DNA of 64,000 nucleotides from Oryzias latipes (Eukaryota > Chordata > Actinopteri > Beloniformes > Adrianichthyidae). Both the position numbers and the translations under genes were made by a program. The stretch is from contig NC_019879.2 in assembly GCF_002234675.1 (NCBI RefSeq), positions 16,806,464 through 16,870,463 of the forward strand, given 5' to 3'. Below, one piece after another: positions 38,881 to 51,300 of this stretch. The notes below the pieces were generated by a model that saw nothing but the letters and a program-made list of their open reading frames with translations, had not been told where the DNA came from and ran no database searches. How positions within the stretch are numbered: position 1 is the stretch's first letter; the number at the start of each line of letters is the position of its first letter.

Positions 38881-41790
38881 GGTTTTTTACAACTACATGT
38901 AAAGCTGCTAATCAAAAACAGTCATGTTTGAAATAGTTTTCCCCTTTATGATACAACTCATATTTCACAACATACAATTTTAAGTAAAAGGTTCCCTTTA
39001 TTTCAAAATAATGCTGTCTACAGCCAGACTTTCTTTCAAAAGTTGAGCAGAAGTTGTTTGAGTTGCTGAATAATCTTTAAATTCTCCTCATTTATGACTG
39101 TAAACTATCAATTTTAAAGATGAGTGGGTTTTTTTGGGGAAGGAAAATACAAAAACTGCAAAAAGTCTCATTGTATGCTAATAAACTTTGGTGAAACCAG
39201 AGCTGAGCAGCAAAATGTTCCAAAGCGGGTTCATATTTATGAACTAGAACCTGCTCTGCTATTTTAAAATGTAAGAACCTCTTTCTTTATTCATTCCGTT
39301 CATGTCCAGTCTGAAACCAGACTCCTAACACAATCGCAAACTGTCCCAAAATCTAAATTAATATACATTCTCCGGCATTTAGCCCGAGACCAACCAACTG
39401 TTCCTCACTGCTTTGTGTTCTCCTCCATCACAGCAGAGGCTCACAGATGCAGAACTTCAGCGGATTCAAGCCAATAGGGCAAAGAAAGGGAAACCGGTTG
39501 ACTTTTGTAAAGGTTGAAGTTATAATCTGGCACATAGATGCTGGAAGAATCAGATGAGATTTATTCTCTGCAGATTAACTGCCTCCTGCTGCAGCTGGGA
39601 TGACTTGCAGACACTGGATTAAAACTATGCGTATAACAGGCCCATGGATTCAATCTGTAGTGGATGTTCAGGGCTATTACATCTGATGATTAATGGAATG
39701 ACTTCAATGTTTCCCTTTTTTCTGGGAAATTCTGATCCCTATATAGTAGATCCATATATATGTAGTAGATTTTCTCTTACTGCATTGTAGCACTAAGATA
39801 AAAAAGAAATCTTTCCATGTGAGATAATGAGATACGATGACTTTCAGGCTTTTTCTTTTTGCCTCATTTGTTTTCTTCATTTGTTGCTTTCATTCAGCCT
39901 CACTTGTTTCTCTCATGTCTCTCGTATCTTCCAACAACCCAGAAAGTGTCCTAATTTCTCCCAGTGTTGCAGTCCCCCCCCCCCCCCCCCCCCCCCCCCG
40001 TCCGTTTACTCAATGCAGGCATTTGCTCAGTGTCCTCGTCTGCAGTTCATTAGGCAAGTTTGCAGACAAGTGTCAACGTTGCCACGGTGTTCTGGTATTT
40101 CCCAGGAGTCCTTTGTCTGTCGTGGATGCTCTGACAGTGACGTTTGCTTGTAAACAAAATGAATAAGGTCATTGTGTGCAGCTTTTTAGAAGACACTGTG
40201 GATGAAACTAATTAAGTGGGTCAGAGATCTGCTGGTGTGTGTACGTTTATTTTTTTTCTCTTGCTTCCCTGTAGAGGAAACCTGTTTGTCACACGTTGAA
40301 TCACATCAGCAGCGCAGAGAAAACTGGAAGGAGTCCTAAGGTTTGGTGTTTTTCTGTGTTTTGTTTAAAGTTGCTCATCTCCACTCTGTTTCTGTGTGCA
40401 GAACTTTGAAGAGGAGATGGCCCAGCAGCCGGAAGGAGCGCAGTGGCTGTCCTGGAGTCTGGAGCAGGTGGCCCTCATCCTGTCCCGACGCTTCCCCGAC
40501 AGCCACATTTGGGTGGTGAGAGCGTCCCGCATGTACCTGCATAAATTCAGTTGCTACAGCAACTTTGTGGAGAGCAACATGTTCGGGGCCCCAGAGCACT
40601 CCCCATATGCAGCTGACATCGGAGCTTTCAGTCACCTCAGGTTTGGATCTGGAAACTTTGTTCTGACCTCTTAAAGACCCACTCAATCGAAAACTTTTTT
40701 TTTTTTTTTTTGACAGGTTCTTGTAGCATTTTTCGCACAACAGAGGACATAGATTAAGAAAATTAAGCTTAAAATTGCTTTTCTGAGTATGTCTTTATTC
40801 AAATGGTAAAATGGCGTAAATGGTGTATACTTGTATAGCAAGCATTTTTCTTCCTTCCTTGAAGGCCCAAAGTGCTTTACAGTCACAATCCCATTCACAC
40901 AATCTGCAGCTGAACGCTGGCGCCAACCTTTCACCAAAGGCAAGGTGGGGTTAAGTGTCTTGCCCAAGGACACTTCGTCACAGGCAGGAATCGAGCCTGT
41001 AATATTCCAATCAGAGGTCGACCGCCCTACCACTAGTGGCACCGCGATCGCCCAAATTGTTATGAATCAGGAGCAGATGAAAAAATGCCGTTTGAAAAAG
41101 CCTGTAGGCGTGACGCTCCATTCTGATGCATGGATCCATGAGGGCTAATAACGGCAGAAACATAAGTAAAAGACCAGCGGCAACACTTTTAAAATACATC
41201 AGAAGATGATAGGAGAGGGTCTTTAAAAGAGCACATCCTGACCTGCAGCATCTGAATGTGTGGCAGTGTGTAGATATGAATTGAAAGTGAGTCTGGGCAT
41301 TTCTGACCTCAGGGCCCTCTTGAGCAATGGCATGAAGCGAGTCAAGCTGCCCAACCCCCTCCAGCCAGCAAAAGGCGCCGACAGCATCCCTGCGGGCTTC
41401 TCCTTGGTCCTGGTTGGTTTCAGCAAAGGCTGCGTGGTCCTGAACCAGATGGTGTATGAGCTGCCTGGAGCCCTTTTAGACCCACGCATGTCGGCCTTTA
41501 TCAAGCACATCTCAGACATGTACTGGCTGGACGGGGGCCATCCGGGAGGAAGCAAAACCTGGGTGACGGACAAGCAGGTGCTGAAGGAGCTCGCCGCCAG
41601 CGGGGTGTCCATTCACGCCCATGTGACTCCTTACGAGGTGTGCGACCCCATGCGGGCCTGGATGGGCCGTGAGCACAGACAATTCATCAAAACTCTGGAG
41701 GAGTTTGGGGCGTGTCCCAGTAACAAGCTGCACTTTGAAGATGACCCACCTTCCATCGAGAACCATTTCAGGGTCATCCTGGAGTTTTAG
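36938..41790 (+). CDS. c2orf69: C2orf69 orthologue, mitochondrial hydrolase-like protein, 3 exons
   Basis: Exons 36,938-37,183, 40,402-40,640 and 41,313-41,790 join in phase (0, then 2) into 320 codons. Exon 1 begins MLVTRAVAVGLSLVTVAKV, a hydrophobic basic N-terminus fit for organelle targeting, and ends HVVFFHGDIQ. Exon 2 encodes WSLEQVALILSRRFPDSHIW and LHKFSCYSNFVESNMFGAPE. Exon 3 encodes LVLVGFSKGCVVLNQ, with the GFSKG nucleophile elbow (G-x-S-x-G) of alpha/beta hydrolases, then MYWLDGGHPGGSKTWVT and the C-terminus SIENHFRVILEF. All these blocks match the human protein I recall (385 residues); the fish form is shorter because the poorly conserved loop before the GFSKG strand is nearly absent. 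Human C2orf69 acts at mitochondria and its loss causes a combined oxidative phosphorylation disorder; its enzymatic substrate is not known to me. Head to head with ftcdnl1. The 176-codon frame start at 41,260 is intronic; the exon begins at 41,313. Confidence 0.95.
37400..37993. mobile_element. hAT-type MITE, copy 2 (inverted, degenerate)
   Basis: Reverse-complement match to the 5,420-6,063 element: the shared core reads CTTGTGTTTCTTGCAAGATA here. Terminal parts (CGTTAACGATCCGATTCAAT on the left, GTTACTCCTC on the right) correspond to the other copy's ends. It lies in c2orf69 intron 1. Confidence 0.7.
38240..38770 (-). mobile_element. LINE 3' coding fragment in c2orf69 intron 1
   Basis: On the minus strand the frame contains LSLGVMGMDRIKNEDIRET, then RWFGDTQKRNGNYVGKRML, corresponding to the RTE-type RT C-terminus seen in the larger LINE at 46.9-48.9 kb. 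Stops break it elsewhere. Confidence 0.7.
38855..38880. repeat. poly(A) run, 26 bases
   Basis: An uninterrupted A26 tract in c2orf69 intron 1. Its retroelement origin is not shown. Confidence 0.85.
38881..39973. other. c2orf69 intron 1, unannotated part
   Basis: AT-rich; nothing recognised apart from simple tracts. Confidence 0.5.
39974..40009. repeat. poly(C) run, 36 bases
   Basis: Thirty-six consecutive C on the plus strand, about 390 bases before c2orf69 exon 2. The length may be a sequencing or assembly estimate. The two plus-strand frames across it (39,827-40,166) gain their proline runs from this tract and are not genes. Confidence 0.9.
40671..41226 (-). mobile_element. TTAA-flanked MITE family, copy C (in c2orf69 intron 2)
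   Basis: Both ends are preserved: TTAAAGACCCACT at the left and GGGTCTTTAA at the right, giving inverted repeats bounded by TTAA. The body is mostly replaced by repeat R2 (40,800-41,058). The element fills nearly the whole 672-base intron. Confidence 0.85.
40800..41058 (+). repeat. dispersed repeat family R2, copy 2, inside MITE copy C
   Basis: Matches 27,483-27,750 over its length (CCCAAAGTGCTTTACAGTCAC, GGCAAGGTGGGG, GGTCGACCGCCCTACCACT). It sits inside the MITE, so it inserted after it. Confidence 0.75.
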
Positions 41791-44700
41791 GTTTGGGTAA
41801 AAGCAAAGGGCAGCGTTAGTATGTCTTACTGGCTGATTTAAGGCTGTTTTCAGTGCTTTAAGGGCTCGGACCTGAGATCATTAGGAAAACATGTTTTGTT
41901 TTAGTTTTAATGCTAAATGTCCTCACAGCAGCTGGAATTCAGATAATCCAGTTTGACAGATGCCTAATCCAGCATGGATTATCTTCCTTTAAGAAACATT
42001 GAGGCAAACCTAAATGTTTGCTTCAAAAACATTTATATTTCATGTTCATTTTGTTTGGTCATTGTTATTCCTTAATTTAAGTGGTAATATGTTTTATTAA
42101 AATTTGATTTATAGAGGAAAGTATTCAACTTTCAGAAAAAGCTGCACACTAAAAACTACTTTTATAAATGCTGATTTTCACATGAACTCATTTTTTTCCT
42201 AATTTTGATCGAGTTTCAGATTTTCTTCTTTTTAAATAGAAAAACTGTATACCGGTAATTTTATTGTAAATCTAATTTATAAACAAATCCTTACAGTTTG
42301 GCTTCTGAACATTACAAATCCAAGACAAAGAAATGGGTGAGTCTTTAATCAGAAACACAACAGCCTTTTTTTTTGTAGCATCAGGCTGAATATTTATAAA
42401 GAAATATCTGCATCCAGGTTTGTTAACTGCCTTGATGCTTTGCATATTTTCATGCAAATTTGTAAGAGTAAACCAAAGGGATCGCATCCCCTCTATAGTG
42501 AAGGTATTAGCATGTTCATATTGGAAAAAGCAGTTGAGAACATACGCATTTCCTCAAGGGGATTCAGTATAAAGTGACATTTGATGTTATGAAAAAGTTG
42601 CTTCATAAAGGACAGCTGCTGGCAGCATGTATGCTAATCTATATGATCTCCATTTGATTTAATGTTGTAAAGGCTGCTCCTGTTTGTGTTGAATGTAACT
42701 TAAAGACCATTCCATCCTCTGCTCGTTGCTCATGTCAGTGATGGTGGCAGCAATGTAAATAAACAAAAAAAGACAAAACTGTTTCTCTATAACCTTTAAT
42801 GAGCTTTTCCAGTTCATTTTGTGATGCCTACATATTAGCCTGCAGATGATCATTATACAAATTTTCTTTTCAATTACAAACTCAATCAGAACGCTCATAC
42901 ATTTAAAAATATTTAAAATGCAAAATAAAGGTACATCTCTTAAATATTTCTTTCCTTGTGCTTGTTTGACTCTAGCATACAGTAGGCTTCAGTGTCGCTG
43001 CGCTCAAACCCAGCAAACAGGAATGTTGTGGCATCAGCGGCGCTCTACTTCCCCAGGACGAGTGCGGGCTGAAGCGCCTCGCGCTCGGACAATGAGCGCT
43101 CACACACAGAGGCCACAGAGTAGCTCGCTGCTGGAAATACGTACAAAAAGCTGCACAAAAACCCTCCAACTCTGAACTGTGGCATGAATCATGTTTAAGT
43201 GACAGGCAGCCGTCACTGCGTCCCTTTGACAAATCCGCGCCAAACACCCACTCTGAGATCCGTTTACCGTAGTTTACAGTCTGGAATATTTTTACAGATT
43301 TTTGCTGCCAGAGCAAAGAGCTTCAGCCTGGAATAAAGACGTCAAGAGACTTTTCACAAAGCAGGGTCAGCAAAATGATTTACCGAGCTTCTTTCTCACA
43401 CAGTAGCTAAACATATTCCAGAATGTCAGGAATCGATTCTGCAGCTCGTCTGAGTTTCACCATCATCTACCGTCTAGTGACTCGCACAGAGCAGTCTTCC
43501 AGTTCTTAAGATGACGGCATAAGGATGAGAGCATTTGCAGAGGTCGGTGGCAGCCTCCAAACACAATGCTTTTGTGCTCAACAGTGATGAAAACAACAAA
43601 CACAATGTGTTACTATTTGGTTTGGCACCTCAGCACGGAACAAGGAATGCTGCTGGAGGTCAGGAGCAAGCGAAGCTGCCAGCGCTTTCAGTCGGAAATG
43701 ACAAATTCTGTGTCTCAACGCCTCACTTCAACAGCCCCTTGGATCTAAAAAGTTTAACTTTCCAACTTCCACATTACCATCTTAGTTCTATCCCAGCGCA
43801 TTAGGACTAAATGAATAGTTATGGTGCAGGCCGTTACCGGAACAGCAAAACTATTTATTCAAATCCTTCATTCAAAACCAACATTTCTAGTTCCTTCGTA
43901 TTAATCATCTTCCTCCAACCTCGCTTGACCTAACTCGTGTCAAATGCCACATTTAATGTACTTCCCAGAAAGTAGCAATCCTTCAACATTCCAAAAACCT
44001 TTACTGATCTTTCCCTGGAACCTCGACATCATCTAGTTTAATTACACCCCCCCCACACACTTTATCTTGGCACCTCCTTTTAAGACACAATATTTACATA
44101 AAAATAAACGTCCAACACATAAATAACGACTATAAGAATAACATTAAGAATACAAAAAAAGACAAAGAAAAATGAGTGAGCAGCACACCCTGAGATGAAA
44201 ACAACAGGAAGTGACCACTTCAGGCACCCTGACCCAGGAGGACTGGAGTAGCTTTAGCTGAATGGCTTTGGCGAAAGGCTGAGACACACCGAGGACAACA
44301 GACTTTCAGAAAATAGCTCTGCTTCCGTTCATCGATTGAACTTTATGAAGTAAGTGCTAAAGTGGAGTTTCTCCACCGCTTGTCAAAGAGGAACCTGGCG
44401 TGTTGGGCTAGGAATGTGAACTACATGCAGTTTGAGTCATTGCTTGTTTCAGCTTCACAAAAGTCTTGCACTCGTTCTAAAATACCCAAACCGGCTCCTC
44501 GCTTTCCTTTTGTCTTGGGGGGTAAACACTGGATTAACACTAAGTTTAGAAGCTTTTATGCTCATTTACTGGGCACTACATATAGATTTAGGTCTTTCTT
44601 ACAACAAAAAAATCTTCAAACTACTCTTCAATCATCAACGTCTAGTGCATATTAAGGGAAATGTAGTTTTGTTACACAAGAAAAAATCAAGTCTTTAAAG

Positions 44701-45305
44701 GAATGTCATATACCTTTAAATAACTGCCATTTTGCTGGTGAAGTTGCACATTTTACAAACCTGAAAGCCTGGACAAGTACTTTGTTTACAGCACGCTCCC
44801 CCTAAAGACTCTTCAACATCAATCACACTTCCATAGCAGAGATGCTGTTCTAGAAATGAGATTCTGCTGAAGAACAAGTGCAGCTAAACAGGGACGGGAG
44901 GTGGTGATGTCAACGCTTCCCACTTTCCGATATACATTGTAAATGCACTAGTATTGCACAAATTTCACTAGAAATACAAACTAACCTTCATAAGTACAGG
45001 GACAACATCATGTCGTTGGGTGAAAACAGATCCCATCAAAGAATTAAATACTTTAGATTAAATATACTGCAATAATTGAGGCATACTGTACAGCGTCACG
45101 TTTCCCACGCAGGTTTTGTTGAAATTACTAAACTGCTATCTTTGGTTGAGTGGTCAATTAATTAGGAAATCAGGACAACATCTGAAAGTAGTGGGGTGGC
45201 AGAAAACAGGAGCTTAAAACCATTTAAAAGCACAAAGGAAGCAGTGGACATCCCTGCCTTAACTCAATCCCTTCCTCCATCTTTTATTTTTTTTTTGGTA
45301 TGTTG
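41791..45305. other. 3' flanks of convergent c2orf69 and stk17b
   Basis: The 3.5 kb between the two stop codons holds their 3' UTRs. Candidate plus-strand poly(A) signals for c2orf69 include ATTAAA near 42,098 and AATAAA near 42,756. A GC-richer patch lies at 43,000-43,200. The frames here (42,846-43,175, 43,535-43,804, 44,362-44,698) show no known motifs. Confidence 0.5.
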
Positions 45306-48300
45306 TCAAAAGTCACCGTCGCCGGGGGCTGGAGTGTCCTCGTCAAAGCGAAACTTCTTTGCATGAGAGTGGGGCGACTCCAGAATGTTTTCCTTGTCTT
45401 CGGGGTCCTCGAGTGGCGCGGCCCACTTGACGCCACAGCTCCTCTCTCGAACTGGGCGGATGATCATGGGCTCTGGGCTTAGGCAAAGCTGCTGCTGCCA
45501 CAGCCAGGGGTGAGTCATGCACTCTGCAGCAGTGGGCCGGTCCCTGTGGTCAAAGCACAACATCCAGCGCTCACATACCCGTCACTCCACTGTTTAACAT
45601 CCAATTCAGAAAAGTCTTGGCACAAAAAGAATATTTTTGTTTATATGATGATTTGCATATATGGGGAAGCACTGCTTCTGTTCCAGCACTGCTTTTACTC
45701 ACTCAGGTGCTTTAACCAGCAGCTTCTGGATGAAGTCCACTGCAAGCTCAGACACCTTGGAGAAGGCCTCCTTGCTGTAGTCCACATTCACCTGGGACAC
45801 GTTCAGGTACGTCTCCTGCTTGTCATCGCCAGCAAATGGAGACTCACCAGTCACCAGCATGTAGGCTATAACCCCCACACTCCTGAAAACACACACAGTA
45901 CAACAGGGAACATCCCAGAGGTTAGTCAAAATACATTTACATTTATCTTGCTACATTTATGTAGGAATATTATTGTTATAAAGTTAAATAACTTTCTAAA
46001 CTGGTTTCAAGACCAGAGTAGATGTTGGTTTGGACGGGATGGACTCACCACATGTCTGTGGCTGTTGTGATTGGCTCGTAATTAAGGACCTCTGGAGCTG
46101 AACACAGAAGGAAGGGAAAATCGGTTATTTCACAGTTTACAGTTATAATCAATATTGATTTCACTGCTAATGAGGCTCAGGCTAATGCCACCACAATCCA
46201 GTACTTTTGTAAGACGGTCCCAAATCTAGCTAAATGCAGAGGGTTGTGCCAGGAGGAGCATCCGAGGTCAAACCAAAGCCAAATCAATCGTATGAATGAC
46301 AGACAGAATGTTTACATCTGATAAGTCACGGCCTAGGTTAGCAACGACCACCACTATGCCTGCACAATAAATCGCAAATTTATCATCATCGCAATCGAAT
46401 GCTGTGCAATACGCATACTGTAAAAGACAGCGAAAATTGCAAATGTAAATGGTTACCCTAAATATGCTAAAACAATCTTATGGCAGATTGAAGTATTTAA
46501 CACATCAAATGAATCCATTTATGCATTTGACCAATCAGATGGACACCTTCACAGTAGACCAATCGGATCTTTTGTGTTAGACGTTGACCTCCTATGTAGA
46601 CTAGGGTTGACTCTTATTTAAATAAACTGTTGCAGTGAAATGGAAGTTATGTTTTTGGTTGTTATGCCATTTGTTCATGTAACGCAAGTTATATTGTCAT
46701 CGCAATATTGATCGCTAATATTGCAAATCGCATGTTTTCCTCATATTGTGAAGCCCTAACCACCACCGGTGCTGTTGACCTACAACGAGTCAGTGGAAAT
46801 TGGAAAACTGTTGGTGAAAAGAAAAAAAAGAGAGATGAGGAACGTGTGTTTGTAAGCAGAGAGAGAGAAATGTAAGGCAGGAACGTAAGATTTAGAGAAA
46901 GATATTTGAATCTAGGAACTTGGACAGGGAAAACTAGAGTGAAAAAAATAAAAAAAGAAAGATTTTCTGTGTGTTTAAGAAATCGGATGGATAGGGAGCA
47001 GGTTCATGCAGTGTTATCGTGGTGTGCATAGAAAGAGGAACAGAGTAGAGGTGATCCTGAAGGAGAGGTTTGCTAAAAATGTTCTGTAGGCAAAGAAAAT
47101 GTCACATAGGTAGAGCAGTCAGAAACTGGAAGGTGACTGTGGGATTGCTGGATGTTGTCAGGGGTTATGGCCCCCAGGTAGAATGTGAGGTAGAGGAGAA
47201 GCAGCACTTCTGAAATAAGATGAAGGAGGTACTTTCTACATGACTGGACTGCTGCAGTAAACAAGAAGGAAGGTACCTGGTTTATCATCTGAAACAAGAT
47301 AAGTAGATAAGGTGACTTGGCAGTGGAACAGAGAAGTTCAAGGCGGTGATTAGAAAAAAAAGGTTTGTTTGAATAAAATAGGTTGGCAATCCAAAGGTTG
47401 GCATGGAAAGAGAACTAGAAATGGGGAACATTTTCAGCAGGTTAGGATGATCAAGGACAAGAATGGAAATGTGTTGACAAGTGTGACGGAAATTTAGAAG
47501 AATGTTGAAGAGCTGATGCATGAGGAACATGTTAAAGAGTAGAAGAGATGGTTGTTCTGGAGCATGAAGTAGCAAAGTTAAAAAAAGATCAAGTGAGGAA
47601 GACATTGAAGAGTGGAAAGGCAGTTAGTCCTGAAAAAATACCTGTGGCGATATGGAAGAGTTAAAGAGAGTCTATTTCTGACTAGACTGTTCAACTAGAA
47701 CTTGGAGGATGTCTGAGGAATGGCCGAAGTGTTCTGGAGCCCATTTTAAAGAAGAAGGGAGACAAACAAAGTTGTGGAAACTACCGAGGAATTAATGTAG
47801 CGATTCAAACAATGAGTCATCATTCATGAAGCAACATAACATAACATAACACTGATGCAATATCTGCTTTGATGAAGCTGATGGAGAAGCCAAGAATAAC
47901 TGGACAGTGTCTTTGTAGGGCAACAGAAATCCAATGACAGGGTACAGAGAGAGGAGCTGTGGTTTTAAATCAGATAGTCTGGAGTGGCAGAGAAGTGCAT
48001 TTGAGCTGTGCAAGACATGTATAAGAGCTGTAAGACAGAGGTGAGATGTTTTGTAAGTGTGACAGTAGAGTTCAAGGTGGAGGTTGAACTCCACCAAAGA
48101 TCAGCTTTATGCTTCTTGTTGTTTGCTGTGGTGATGAACAGACGATGAGGTTAGACTGGAATCTCTGTGGACCTTGATGTTTGCAGATGACTATACTATC
48201 TGTAGTGAGAGCAGGGAGCAGGTGGAGGGACATCTAGAGAGTAGGAGGTTTTGTCAAGAATGAAGGTCAGCCGCAGCAAGACAGAGAGTATGTAAATGAG

Positions 48301-51300
48301 AGGAACGGTGATGTTACAAGGAGCAGAGGTGAAGAAAGAGGAAGACTCATAAAATCAACAGTCCAGAGGGTGTGGGAAAGAGGTGAAGAAGCATGTGCAC
48401 ACAGGCTGGAATGGGTGAAGGTAGGTTTAAGGTGTGATGTGTGACTAAAGAATGACAGCAAGAGTGAAAGGAAAGGTGTAGAAGACTGGTGAGAGCAGCC
48501 ATGTTGTTAGTTTATAGAGTCTGAAAAGAGCTGGAGGCCGCAACGCTGAAGATGCTGAGGTTCTCTGTGGAAGCGAAGAGGATGAATAGGATCAGGAATG
48601 AATCCATCAGAGGAACAGCTCATGTTAGATGTTTAGGAGATAAATGTAGGGAAGAAGACTGAGATGGTTTGGACATGTTGAGAGGAGAGACCAGCAGTAT
48701 GATAGTAAAAGGATCCTGAGATGGAAGCTAGCATGAAAGAGGCCCAGAGGAAGACCAAAGAGAAAGAGAGGGTTCATGTCTATAATGAAGGAGGACATGA
48801 GGGTGGTTTGTGTTAGTAAGGAGGAAAAGGAGGATAGGGTTAGATGGAGACACATCGTTTACTGTGGCAACTATTATCTGTCACGTTTTCAATCCGAGTC
48901 CAGTTGACTGTTTTTTTACCTGATGGTTCAATGGAATCCACCTGGATAAATAAGAGTCTATATAGACATAAAATATACACAGTCCTGCAACAACAGTACT
49001 GTGACATTGATCTGTTAAAAAGACAACAACATGGTTTTGCCGCTGTAATGTCTGCTTCAGAAAAGCCATCTTACCCACATACTCAGGTGTTCCAAGAATC
49101 TCTCTGAGCTCTCCAACCGCACCCAGTCTGCGTGCCAAACCAAAGTCCACAATCTTTATGTCTCCTGGAGGCAACTGGCTGGTAAGGAGGATATTCTGGG
49201 GCTGAGACGGGCAGAAAGAGAAAACTCAGGAAAAAGACTTTTTACTCAGCATAAAAGACAAGAGAAAACTTTTGCCTTAAAACACATTCTGATAAAAGTG
49301 CTGCTCCTTCTTAAATCTACACTTGTAAAACCGAATTAAAGTAGTTAAACTCTATTTGATGTTGTCCAAACATATCTATTACATAATTGCCTCGCACTAT
49401 TATAAGAGAGACAGAACTAGTTGTTTGTTTTGTGGAAAGCAATCTTTTGAGTCTGTGCTCCAGAACATGATGTACATCTGATGCCAAAATATGTTGCCAC
49501 AGTTTTATCTCTTAACTTTCTTTGTTCATCCTTTTTTATTTATAATCCCAAATTTAATCTTGAGTGTCACAAAAAAAGGGTAAATTGGAGTCTTAAAATA
49601 GGTTCTAGAAAAATGCAGTATCAAGAGTGCTGTGAGAACATTTATACAGACATTTCCTCTGCTTTAGCTACGCTCATGCAGCTGATTCAATGTGTGAGCG
49701 TGAAACCTTTAGGTCCAAGTGGACGAGGTTGCTCTGGTGGAGGTTGTGAACTCCCTCCAAAGTCTGCCTGATCAGCCGGGTTATCTGAGGCTCCGGGAGC
49801 ATCTCCTCTGACACACAGAGATCAAATATCTCACCACCGGCAGCACTGAATAAAGAAAAATTAAAAATAAACATAAAATCAAACAGATTGTGAATCTAGA
49901 ATTGACTATAAAAACATTTTTGAGAAACAGTGCACCCTAAAACATAAGCAAAAGCCTGATCATGGTGAACTTTCCACATAGAAAGTACGGCACGCTTTAT
50001 GTTTGGATTGTTCTGGTGGTTTCAGAGGTCGACCCAGAGCTAGAGGGTCTGCAGTTGGTCTCACATGTTTTGGCTAAAAGTTCCATAAAAAGACAGTTGC
50101 CTCCTCCCTGCTTTCTAACTCTAGATCCAGGCTAAATTTCAGGGTTATTCTCATGTCCAATCTTAGATGTCTTGTTCAGGCTTGTGAGTTCTTCGTCATA
50201 TCAAAGCTCAGGAGTGGAACTTTTTTTTTCTTTTGCAAGAATTAAAGGTGTGGTTAGAAAATAAGAGCAAGCTTTTTCAGATCTAAACTGATGTGTCAGT
50301 GCTAATAATCTTACCAGGAAACAAGATAATTTAAACAAATTAGTTTATTAACAACATAGTTAATCATCAAAAAGAATCCCGTCGTCTGGATCTGCCGTTT
50401 AAGTTCAGGCTGTGCACTTGCTCTTAATAAGCATTATCTGCTTCAAGCAAATCTTGACAAACCTGTTATGACAAATGGTATGTTTGTCTTTACATTAAGA
50501 ATAACTTGTTATCGTGAAAGCTCCTTGGAAGAGGACAAACAGGACTTTGCCCCTATGCATGTATTTCCAGGACTGGCATGATTCGGGCACAAACATGTAG
50601 TCAGGGTGTTAGAGAGAACAAAGGCTTGAACTTATGCAATGAATCACATATGTCGAGGGGGAGAAACGCAAACAACCACACAGAAAAAGAATGCAGCGCC
50701 ACATGTGTCATGAACTCACTATTCGAGAATTAGGACGATGTCATGATCCGTCTCATGAGCACTGTGCAGGTTGACCACCCGGGCGTTATTGCGAGCCAGC
50801 TCCAGGACAGCCATCTCATGGATTACTTCAGCCCGGCAATCACGACCTCTCCTCCTTTTTCGTAGAAACTTGGCAGCAAACACTTTCCCTGATGCTTTCT
50901 CCACACAGCGCTTCACTACAGCAAATTTCCCCCTAAAAAAGGAAAAGATAAAAAGTCAATGGCTACGTTCACACTGCAGGGCTTAATGCACAATTCGGAT
51001 TTTTTCAAAAAATCCGAATTGTTTGCTAGACCGTTCACATTTCCAAGTAAATCCGAACTTTTGTGATCTCCAGTGTGACCGTGACACGACCCAAACGAGA
51101 CCCGCATGCGCAGAAGCCAGAAGAATACTCAACGGTGAACGACGTCACTCGTTGTTTGCGGAGCGAACGTTAACAATGGATGTCAACAACAGTGTTGTCA
51201 AAAGCGGAGCTCTTTTTGTAATATTAAATTTATTTTCACAAAGGAGCAGCACAATTACAATCTTCTCATTTTAAGAAGGCATTGGAGTCGGGATCGTCTG

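Noticed and set aside
39827..40166. Two proline-rich overlapping plus-strand frames
   Set aside because: Both owe their length to the poly(C) tract, which reads as Pro in one frame after another.
41223..41612. 129-codon minus-strand frame
   Set aside because: Antisense shadow of c2orf69 exon 3.
45510..46070. 186-codon plus-strand frame
   Set aside because: It overlaps stk17b exons 5-7 in antisense and runs across introns; no motif.
51182..51274. Short frame starting [11 protein letters not shown] inside the TIR transposon
   Set aside because: Too short, no transposase motif; may be a remnant of the element's coding part but cannot be shown.
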